Assembly: GCA_964575975.1 (NCBI GenBank) | Contig: CAZNTU010000161.1 | Coordinates: 1 to 12,699 of the forward strand | Source of the DNA: G963674505 sp964575975 | GTDB taxonomy: Bacteria > Desulfobacterota > Desulfobacteria > Desulfobacterales > SKZT01 | Direction of reading: 5' to 3' | DNA length: 12,699 nt | Part shown: piece after piece, positions 6,453-12,699 of the stretch | How positions within the stretch are numbered: the first letter of the stretch is position 1 | Layout of the letters: each line of letters starts with the position of its first letter | Notes under the pieces: model-generated | The model's database searches: none | The model's input: the letters and a program-made list of their open reading frames with translations, nothing else | Told to the model about the DNA's origin: nothing | Translations under genes and position numbers: made by a program

Positions 6453-6481
6453 AATATCGCATAAAATTGGATACTTGTCAA
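6453..6481 (-). promoter_or_regulatory. Sigma-70-type promoter for the cysteine-rich protein gene
   Basis: On the minus strand a perfect -35 box TTGACA (6481-6476) is followed by a 17-bp spacer and GATATT (6458-6453; four of six match TATAAT). It starts 41 bases after the CAP-gene stop and points at the cysteine-rich gene. The spacing and perfect -35 make it the best promoter in the window. Confidence 0.65.
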
Positions 6482-6522
6482 TGCTTATTTAACGTCTTTT
6501 CAAAGATATAATACGCTTGATA

Positions 6523-8022
6523 TCATCTATTCTCAGGCACGGAATCGCCGCCCGATTCGAACCTGATTTCGACAAACGCCGGTTCTTCGCCTAGTATGTG
6601 CAGAACTTCTTCGTATGGCCGCCCTTCGAACTCCGATTTTAACATGTAGACGCCCCCGGTTTCGACTTCGGCCGAAAAACATCCACTTTTCTCGCTGTAG
6701 GCAACAGCTATAGGAATACCATCGCCAACATCGCATATCTCGATCTTCGAGCCGCAAATACCCTCCCCTGGATCGAAGTTCTCGTTTCGGTTCTCGTCCA
6801 CGTAGGCGATTCCGAATATGCATGCCTTGTTATCGTCCTCGGTTCTTGCCAAATCGGAAACGAGCAGATTGACAACCTTTCCGGAAAAATTTTGCCTTCC
6901 AGCGTTTTCGAAGGCGTTCAAGCTAACGCCGATTTCGTTGAAATCCGGATTGAGTATCACGAGTTTTTCTATCGAATCGTATGAAAGCTCTTCCTTGAAG
7001 CGTTTTTCGAAAAGCAGCGAAACTGTCTTTTCGGGATTCTCGTAGTTTTCCGAGGAAATGCAATCTATGAACTCGGCCGACAAAATATACCCGTAGTTTC
7101 GATCCCCGAGTCTGTCTTCCGGCGTTTTACCGTCGAGCGAAACAGTAGAAACGTAATCTTTTTCAAACATGTCGAGAGCATGGTTTTCGGCCGCTTTATG
7201 CAATCTTGCATCGAAAACCACCGGCGGAAGACCGTAAGCTAAAATCGTGAACAGATCCAGTCTGTTTTCGAAAAGCTTTTCCATGTCCATCCCCAAACAG
7301 GCGGCGGTTTTTATCGGATTCGACCTCGCTTGGTTTATTAAAGACACGAAAAGCTGTTCGGAGTAATTCATGCCTTCCTTGCCAAAGTCTAAGGTGGCAA
7401 GATATACGTTAACTTTCTTGCCGTTCAGAACCCACGAACCTGATCCGAAATAAATGCCGACATCTTGGAATTTCGGATTCAGGATATTTTTCGATTTTCC
7501 GTTTTCGATTGCCACTTCGTCGATAAAAATGTTTTCGAAAATCAAACGCGCCGCCGTATCCGGCGGTACAAAGTTGGTAAACGCCAACATTCCTAGACTT
7601 TCGCCAGCATCGGAGTGGGAATATCCACTTTGCGCAACCCGATCAAAGACAGACCTGCCATCGATGGACATTTCCGAATAGTAGCCGTTCGCGATCATAT
7701 CTTCGGTATGCGCCTTGGCAGACGTATAAAGATGGCCGTTGAAATTCAAAGGCGGTATTCCGTCCGTCAAAATTTCGCTCAACTCGGGCAAACCTGCAAG
7801 GACGGCATCCGAATTCAACCCTAACCGCGAAACAGTATCCAAAGGGGTCCGCCTTGCTTGGTTTATCAGTTCGAGAAGCTCCCGCTCTATTTGACTCGGA
7901 ACCGTCTCCGAGACCTGAGTCGCCAAGGGCTCCTGCGCCGATGCGAATGAATTTCCGGCGTACAGTGCGTGAAGGCAGAGCATGATCGCCCATACGTTCG
8001 ATATTTTCAACAATGCTTTCAT
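6523..8022 (-). CDS. Secreted tandem CAP/SCP-domain protein with SdrD-B-like tail
   Basis: 499 residues from the start at 8022, chosen over 8097 because AGGA lies five bases upstream and it begins a signal peptide (MKALLKISNVWAIMLCLHAL..., cut after SFASA). Two CAP (cysteine-rich secretory/antigen-5/PR-1) domains follow. The first is about 48-213 (LLELINQARRTP, AHTEDM with His105, GESLG with Glu141, ILNPKFQDVGIYFG). The second is about 222-391 (VSLINQARSNP, NHALDM with His281, ILNPDFNEIGVSLN). The usual YFSH of CAP domains is YYSE in the first and YVST in the second, so the second tetrad His is missing in both. Residues 401-487 resemble an SdrD-B/carboxypeptidase-like beta domain with a calcium-type loop DENRNENFD (409-417). 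Bacterial CAP proteins have mostly unclear roles; adhesion or ligand binding fits better than catalysis. It is exported. No clear promoter was found in the 225 bases upstream. Confidence 0.88.
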   Translation of the reverse strand: MKALLKISNVWAIMLCLHALYAGNSFASAQEPLATQVSETVPSQIERELLELINQARRTPLDTVSRLGLNSDAVLAGLPELSEILTDGIPPLNFNGHLYTSAKAHTEDMIANGYYSEMSIDGRSVFDRVAQSGYSHSDAGESLGMLAFTNFVPPDTAARLIFENIFIDEVAIENGKSKNILNPKFQDVGIYFGSGSWVLNGKKVNVYLATLDFGKEGMNYSEQLFVSLINQARSNPIKTAACLGMDMEKLFENRLDLFTILAYGLPPVVFDARLHKAAENHALDMFEKDYVSTVSLDGKTPEDRLGDRNYGYILSAEFIDCISSENYENPEKTVSLLFEKRFKEELSYDSIEKLVILNPDFNEIGVSLNAFENAGRQNFSGKVVNLLVSDLARTEDDNKACIFGIAYVDENRNENFDPGEGICGSKIEICDVGDGIPIAVAYSEKSGCFSAEVETGGVYMLKSEFEGRPYEEVLHILGEEPAFVEIRFESGGDSVPENR

Positions 8023-8247
8023 GCGAATCCTAAAAAGCAAATTATGTGCCTGGTCGATATCAATGAGGAAAAACGGCAATAAACAACACCTAACCAATTA
8101 AAATAACAAGGGATATGATATTCTTTAAATATTTTACGGCATTTTCGGCGCTCCGCGATTCGTTTCAAGCTGGTCGAATTCAACCTGCGTTGGTCAATAA
8201 TAGCCACTTGTTTCTCGCGGTTGCTTCTCCTTGTGGCATTGAAGATT

Positions 8248-10308
8248 CTACCATTTCTTTTTCAACAGCACTTCGAAGCTGATCGGTCTGCCTTCGACCG
8301 AATAATACGTGCCCGGAATTTCGTATCGCCTGTCCGCCAAATTGCGAACAGCCAAATTCAAATCGAAACCGAGATCGAAAGGATTTTTGATCGTGGCGCT
8401 TGCATTGGCGAGCCAAACTCCCGGGAATTTCATGATATCCTCGCCTCTTGGAAACACCAAGTGCGTCGATGAAAAATAGTTCGTCTCCAAAATCGTCGTT
8501 ATCCTCTCGTGGGGCTTCCACGCGCAAATAAAATTGAAGAGCCTGTCCGCACCAGTTTCATAAGGATAGGTCAACGTTGTGAAGTGTTCGACAACTGTTC
8601 CGTCGGGTCGGATGAACGTAAAATCGTTGTAATAATATTTTTCGTCGGGTCCGTCGTTGTCGAGAAACGTAAAATTGGAGGAAAACTCCAAAGCTTTAGA
8701 CGGAGAAAATTTCGCTTCCAGTTCCACGCCCGCGATATTCTGGTTGTTGGGGAGAGAAAGGCCAGCGTATTGGTCTTCCATGATATGGTTGTCGATACGA
8801 CTCGAGAAGCCAACGACGGACATGCTCGTTTTGTCCGAAGGCTTCCAGGCGATCTGGAGACTCAAACTCTTTATCCTCTCCAGTTCCGGCTCTTCCCTGT
8901 CGATCAGTTGACGGGCGAAAGGCGTTCTGTAGGCGCTTCCGTAGAGAAGCTTGACGATCCAATCCGAGGAAGGCGACCATGCGGCTCCGGTGTTGAAACT
9001 GAGATGGTCCCTGTAAGGGTCGTGCGCGTCGTACCGAAGCCCCCCCCAAAGATCGAACGCGGAAATTTTTTGGTTGTATTGGCCGAAAAGGGACCACAAC
9101 CTGGAATCGTAATCCTCCTTGGTCAACCGGGGGAGAAAATCGACGTTTTCAGGCCCGAGAAGCTCTGGAAGATAATCCTCCCACACGGGCGCGTTTTCGA
9201 TTCGTTTTTCGCGCAACGCCCCCCCGCCGGTGAAGAGCCCCTTTCCGGCCAGAAACGACCTGTCGTAGATGATTTCGCCGTAGACGGTGCTCTCCTCCTG
9301 GTCCACTTTCCGGTCGATGTTCGTAAATTCCGGCTTGAAACGGCTGTAATACCCGGTAAACCTTAGAGCGGAAAAACGGTCCATGCTTTTTTTGGCCTCC
9401 ATTTTGAAAAAGCCGAAAGGCAATTTCCGTTCCTCGATCCAGGCGAGTTCTCCCTTGTCGCCCGTCATGGCATAAGGTTTCCTGTTGTCCGAAATCCTTC
9501 CGGAAAAAGTCAGCCAGTCTTCGTACGACAATCGCCCGGCCATCTCCAAATAGCGGAACGCGTCGGGTCTATCGACGCCCGCGCGGTCCTCGGGGGGATA
9601 CGGGGTTTCCAAGTCGTTCCAAAATCTCGTCAGGTTGGCTTTGGTCCGATCCTCGTATCCTCTTCTGCCCGAGACGGACAAAAAGCCGTCCCATATGCCC
9701 GCGTCGTGCCCGTAATTCAGGAAAAAGGATTTTTGATCGCCCGGTTCCTCGTAGCCTACGCCCGTTTCGGCTCCTTGCAAGTCCTTGCCTGTCATCGGAA
9801 CGACGTTCACGATTCCGGCAAAGGCGTCCGGGCCCCATAGAACCGAACCGGGTCCCCGTATGATTTCGATTCTTTTGACAGGAGCAAGAGAAAGTTCGTG
9901 ATCCAGTTGATGAAGACTTTTCGTCGTGTCCGAACTCAAAGGGACCGTGTCGTAAAGGAAAAGAACGGAATTGGGTATGCCCCGCAGGTAAGGCAAGGTG
10001 CCGTATTCTTTTTGCGCCATGTAAAACCCGGGGGTGGTTCGGAGAGCCTCCTGCAAGGTCGAGACACCTCGTTCCTCTATCTGTTTTCTCGTGACGACCC
10101 CGGCGACGGCCGGAGCCTGCCAGGCGCTCTCCTCCCGTCGCGAGGCGATCGACAGCACGTCGAGGGATTCCCCCACGAACATGAGCATGGTTTCTTCCTC
10201 TTCGAAAAGGTAGCCGGATTCCTTCGCCAATGGAACGGCGGGATTCCATAAATGGAAAATCGAAAACAAGAATAGGAAGTTGACAACACCCTTTTTTTCG
10301 AAAAACAT
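8248..10308 (-). CDS. TonB-dependent outer-membrane receptor
   Basis: 686 residues. A longer frame starts at 10338, directly against the regulator stop, but it lacks a ribosome site. The ATG at 10308 has AAAAGGA at 10320-10314 and begins a signal peptide (MFFEKKGVVNFLFLFSIFHL, ending VPLA). A short periplasmic stretch with LDVLSIASRREES may contain the TonB box. The plug domain covers about 62-172: VVTRKQIEERG, LQEALRTTPGF, YLRGI, then IEIIRGPGSVLWGPDAFAGIVNVV, the classic plug end. The rest is a 22-strand-type barrel region ending with a C-terminal Trp (SFEVLLKKKW), the usual outer-membrane sorting signal. It imports a ligand across the outer membrane using TonB-ExbBD energy. No STN signalling domain and no substrate marker is visible, so the substrate (siderophore, cobalamin, other) is unknown. 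It appears co-transcribed with the upstream two-component genes. The stop is TAG. Confidence 0.93.
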   Translation of the reverse strand: MFFEKKGVVNFLFLFSIFHLWNPAVPLAKESGYLFEEEETMLMFVGESLDVLSIASRREESAWQAPAVAGVVTRKQIEERGVSTLQEALRTTPGFYMAQKEYGTLPYLRGIPNSVLFLYDTVPLSSDTTKSLHQLDHELSLAPVKRIEIIRGPGSVLWGPDAFAGIVNVVPMTGKDLQGAETGVGYEEPGDQKSFFLNYGHDAGIWDGFLSVSGRRGYEDRTKANLTRFWNDLETPYPPEDRAGVDRPDAFRYLEMAGRLSYEDWLTFSGRISDNRKPYAMTGDKGELAWIEERKLPFGFFKMEAKKSMDRFSALRFTGYYSRFKPEFTNIDRKVDQEESTVYGEIIYDRSFLAGKGLFTGGGALREKRIENAPVWEDYLPELLGPENVDFLPRLTKEDYDSRLWSLFGQYNQKISAFDLWGGLRYDAHDPYRDHLSFNTGAAWSPSSDWIVKLLYGSAYRTPFARQLIDREEPELERIKSLSLQIAWKPSDKTSMSVVGFSSRIDNHIMEDQYAGLSLPNNQNIAGVELEAKFSPSKALEFSSNFTFLDNDGPDEKYYYNDFTFIRPDGTVVEHFTTLTYPYETGADRLFNFICAWKPHERITTILETNYFSSTHLVFPRGEDIMKFPGVWLANASATIKNPFDLGFDLNLAVRNLADRRYEIPGTYYSVEGRPISFEVLLKKKW
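9040..9047 (-). repeat. G8 homopolymer inside the TonB receptor gene
   Basis: On the coding strand eight G residues encode Trp-Gly-Gly in LWGGLRYD of the barrel. A gain or loss of one G would truncate the receptor. Whether it varies cannot be told from one sequence. Confidence 0.5.
9219..9225 (-). repeat. G7 homopolymer inside the TonB receptor gene
   Basis: Seven G residues on the coding strand fall in the TGGGALR stretch of the barrel, about 180 bases upstream of the G8 run in the same gene. Confidence 0.45.
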
Positions 10309-10338
10309 GGAGATCCTTTTAATGAGACGAAACGCCAT

Positions 10339-11712
10339 CTATATCGCAGTTTTATTTTTTGACGCCTGTTTCATCAACACCCGGAATTTGGCCCGGCTCA
10401 ATCCCAGCAGTTTGGCTGCGGCCGTCTGATTGTTTCCCGAGACTTCCAGCGCCTGCCTTACCATTTTTTTTTCGAAGTCCTCTATGGAAAGGCCCTCGAG
10501 GGGAAGTCGAAATTGCATGGCTTGGCATTCGCGGGGCGCTCCTGTCTCGAGAAACGAAAGCGTTTCGGCGGATATTTCATCGTTTTCGCCTTCCAGGATG
10601 ATCGACCTTTCGATGGCGTTGGCCAATTCCCGGACATTGCCGGGCCAGGAATATTCCATCAGCAGACGATACGCCTCGTTCGTTATCGTCATGTGCGGTG
10701 CGCCCATTCGTTTCAGGAAGTGCCCGGCAAGGCATTTAACGTCCTCCGGACGTTCTCTCAACGGCGGGGGTTCCAGGGGAAACACGTTGATCCGGAAATA
10801 CAAATCCTGGCGAAATTCCCCGTTTTCGACGAGTTCGGCGAGGTTCTTGTTGGTGGCGCAGACAAGCCGGACGTCCACCGGAATCTCCTCGTTGCCGCCC
10901 ACGCGTTGTATCTTCTTTTCCTGCGACGCTCGTAGAAGCTTCGCCTGGGCTTCCAAGGGCAGGTCTCCGATTTCATCGAGGAAAACGGTTCCGCCGGACG
11001 CGTATTCGAACTTGCCTACCGCCCTTTTGTCCGCTCCGGTAAAAGAACCTTTTTCGTGCCCGAACAGTTCCGATTCCACGAGACTTGGGGAAATAGCGGC
11101 GCAGTTCACGGGCACGAATCTGCCCTGCCCGCGCTTGCTGTTTCTGTGGATGTATTTCGACAACAATTCCTTGCCGGTTCCGGATTCCCCCGTGATCAGG
11201 ACGGCGGAATCGCTCTTGGCGACTTTTGCCGCCAAATCCATGACTCGGCGCATTTTTTCGGAAACGTATACGATTTCGTCTTCGCCCGAAATCTTTTGAA
11301 GCTCGCGCTTCAAATCCCTGTTTTCCGTGATGATCCGGGAGAGATTGAGGGTCCTTTCGACGGTCAGATAAATCCTTTCTTCCTCGAAGGGCTTTGTGAT
11401 GTAGTCCGCCGCCCCCATACGCATGGCCTCGACCGCCGAGTCCACGGTCGCGAATGCCGTTATGAAAACCACCGGGCATGCAATATTCAGCTCGGTAATG
11501 CGGTTCAGCAAATCGACCCCGCTCATTCGGGGCATCTTTATGTCCGAAATCGCCATGTCGTAAGGCTGTTGATCCTCGCAAGCTTTTCGAATCAAATCCA
11601 ATGCTTCCATACCGTCTCCCGCCTTATCGACGGCGTACCCCTTTCTTTCCAGCAGAATCGAAAGGAGATGGCGCATTTTTTCCTCGTCATCGACTACCAG
11701 AATGTGCGGCAT
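10339..11712 (-). CDS. NtrC-family sigma-54-dependent response regulator
   Basis: 457 residues. The start at 11712 (MPHILVVDDEE) is chosen over 11955: GGAG lies five bases upstream, and the extra 81 residues would overlap the kinase gene and are low-complexity. The receiver domain (1-120) has Asp8/Asp9, phospho-acceptor Asp57, Thr85 and Lys107. The AAA+ domain (about 145-375) has Walker A GESGTGKE (175-182), the sigma-54 contact loop as GSFTGA (222-227; consensus GAFTGA), Walker B VFLDEIGD (243-250), and WPGNVREL (356-363). A Fis-type helix-turn-helix is at about 417-448 (NNQTAAAKLLGLSRAKFRVLM). The protein should activate sigma-54 promoters when phosphorylated by the adjacent kinase. The stop TAG abuts the receptor upstream region. 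Its targets are unknown; I saw no clear -24/-12 promoter in the window. An A9 run lies near the 3' end (10472-10464). Confidence 0.96.
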   Translation of the reverse strand: MPHILVVDDEEKMRHLLSILLERKGYAVDKAGDGMEALDLIRKACEDQQPYDMAISDIKMPRMSGVDLLNRITELNIACPVVFITAFATVDSAVEAMRMGAADYITKPFEEERIYLTVERTLNLSRIITENRDLKRELQKISGEDEIVYVSEKMRRVMDLAAKVAKSDSAVLITGESGTGKELLSKYIHRNSKRGQGRFVPVNCAAISPSLVESELFGHEKGSFTGADKRAVGKFEYASGGTVFLDEIGDLPLEAQAKLLRASQEKKIQRVGGNEEIPVDVRLVCATNKNLAELVENGEFRQDLYFRINVFPLEPPPLRERPEDVKCLAGHFLKRMGAPHMTITNEAYRLLMEYSWPGNVRELANAIERSIILEGENDEISAETLSFLETGAPRECQAMQFRLPLEGLSIEDFEKKMVRQALEVSGNNQTAAAKLLGLSRAKFRVLMKQASKNKTAI

Positions 11713-11740
11713 AATTTCTCCGGTAATAGTAGGTTTCAGT

Positions 11741-12699
11741 TCATTTGCCGATTTGGCGCGGTTCGGATTTCGTGACGGGGAGGGCGACCTTGAATACGGC
11801 GCCGGAGGCGCCTTTTTTATTTTCAACGGAAACCGTCCCTCCGTGGGCGGAGAGGACCTGGGAAACGAACGCCAAGCCCAAGCCCGTTCCTTTGGAACGC
11901 GTCGTGAAAAAAGGTTCGAATATTCTTTCGCGACATTCCTCCGGAATCCCGGCACCCTCGTCTTCGATTCGAACTTCCCACCAATCCGTATCTTCCGTAG
12001 ATTCGATCACGACCTTTCCGCCCGAATTGTTGGCCTCGATCGCGTTTTTGATCATGTTTCCGAACGCTCTCGACAGCAAATCCGGGTCGCCTTGAAGAAC
12101 GAGGGGCGAATCGGCAATACGATATTCGATGGAAACGGGGCCTCCGGAAAGCTGTATCTCGAATCTTTCTATGCATTGCCTCAGCATGGCGTTGGCATCC
12201 ATCTCCCTGATGTTCGGACTGGCCGGCCTGGCGAACTGAAGAAAATCCTCGATCAGACGATCCAGTCTCTTTACTTCGTCGTCTATGTAAAGGACCATCG
12301 TATTGCCGTCGGGGTTCTCCAAATCCATTTTCAAGATATCGAGGGAACTCTTGATGATGCACAACGGGTTTTTCACTTCGTGAGCGACCATCAGGGAAAA
12401 TTTGCCCAGTTCGGCAAGGGTTCGTTGCCTGACCACTTCCTGGTTGGCCATTTCGAGGGCGTTTCTGTTTCTTTCGAGAGAATCCAGCATGGCGTTGAAA
12501 GCCAAGGCGAGTTCCCTGGTTTCGGGAAGGCTGCCCGGCATGGCTCTTAAAGCCACATCCCCTTTTTCGATTCGCCTGGCCGCTTTCGCCAGTTGCGTCA
12601 CAGGAGAAACCAGCGATCTCGAGATAAAATAGAAAAGCAAGGCGGCAAGCCCCGAAATGCAGAACGCCAGCCACACGTAGCGGACCCGCATGTCCGCGA
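11741..12699 (-). CDS. Membrane sensor histidine kinase, NtrB/HydH-like (5' end beyond window)
   Basis: About 319 residues are visible; the frame is open past the right edge, so the N-terminal sensor is missing. The visible part starts with a transmembrane helix (YVWLAFCISGLAALLFYFIS), which should be the last one before the HAMP linker (SRSLVSPVTQLAKAARRIEKGD...). The dimerisation/phospho-acceptor helix has VAHEVKNPL with His104, counting from the Met at 12691. The ATPase domain has the N-box NMIKNAIEA, G1 box DEGAGIP, F-box FEPFFTT and G2 box GTGLGL. All catalytic boxes look intact. It autophosphorylates on His and hands the phosphate to the regulator 28 bp downstream. A periplasmic sensor domain is likely but unseen, so the signal is unknown. 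The Met at 12691 is internal, not the true start. Confidence 0.93.
   Translation of the reverse strand, partial: ADMRVRYVWLAFCISGLAALLFYFISRSLVSPVTQLAKAARRIEKGDVALRAMPGSLPETRELALAFNAMLDSLERNRNALEMANQEVVRQRTLAELGKFSLMVAHEVKNPLCIIKSSLDILKMDLENPDGNTMVLYIDDEVKRLDRLIEDFLQFARPASPNIREMDANAMLRQCIERFEIQLSGGPVSIEYRIADSPLVLQGDPDLLSRAFGNMIKNAIEANNSGGKVVIESTEDTDWWEVRIEDEGAGIPEECRERIFEPFFTTRSKGTGLGLAFVSQVLSAHGGTVSVENKKGASGAVFKVALPVTKSEPRQIGK

Noticed and set aside
8019..8207. A 62-codon frame upstream of the CAP gene overlapping its start by ATGA
   Set aside because: GTG start with no ribosome site at proper spacing, and the product looks like translated intergenic sequence.
8200..8235. Possible terminator after the TonB receptor (GCCAC ... 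GTGGC)
   Set aside because: Only five pairs around a 25-base loop and no T-run follows.

Overview
All eight genes I can support lie on the minus strand, so transcription runs from the high coordinates to the low ones. A TonB-dependent outer-membrane receptor and several Sec-type signal peptides point to a diderm (Gram-negative) bacterium. Three traits resemble Desulfobacterota-type (former Deltaproteobacteria) or uncultured relatives: an NtrB/NtrC-style two-component pair, tandem CAP-domain secreted proteins, and PEGA-like repeats followed by roughly 100-residue beta modules. No marker gene is present, so the lineage cannot be fixed. No rRNA, tRNA, CRISPR array or transposase gene was seen.

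Right part (8248-12699): an apparent signalling and uptake operon. It holds a membrane histidine kinase (cut by the window edge), then after 28 bp a sigma-54-type response regulator with receiver, AAA+ and Fis domains, then with no promoter-sized gap a TonB-dependent receptor. The receptor substrate cannot be read from the sequence. Its gene carries G8 and G7 homopolymers.

Middle part (2383-8022): three secreted proteins. One has two CAP/SCP domains plus an SdrD-B-like calcium-binding tail. One is a cysteine-rich protein with its own consensus promoter, a leader of about 220 nt and a strong intrinsic terminator. One is a large modular surface or secreted protein whose frame is split by an in-frame TGA. 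The last two share a C-terminal beta module that occurs four times in the larger one. The TGA is followed at a suitable distance by a small hairpin that fits the loose bacterial SECIS pattern. A plain nonsense mutation is still the simpler reading.

Left part (1-2382): 941 bp without a convincing gene (1442-2382) is dense in inverted repeats. It includes a 292-bp imperfect palindrome that looks like a miniature inverted-repeat element and a 109-bp element with 35-bp arms. Beyond it are two secreted-protein genes with an ATGA overlap: an unrecognised 229-residue protein and a transglutaminase-elicitor-like protein cut by the window edge.

Overall the window encodes cell-surface and secreted functions: sensing and uptake on the right, and adhesin-like or host/matrix-facing proteins in the centre and left.
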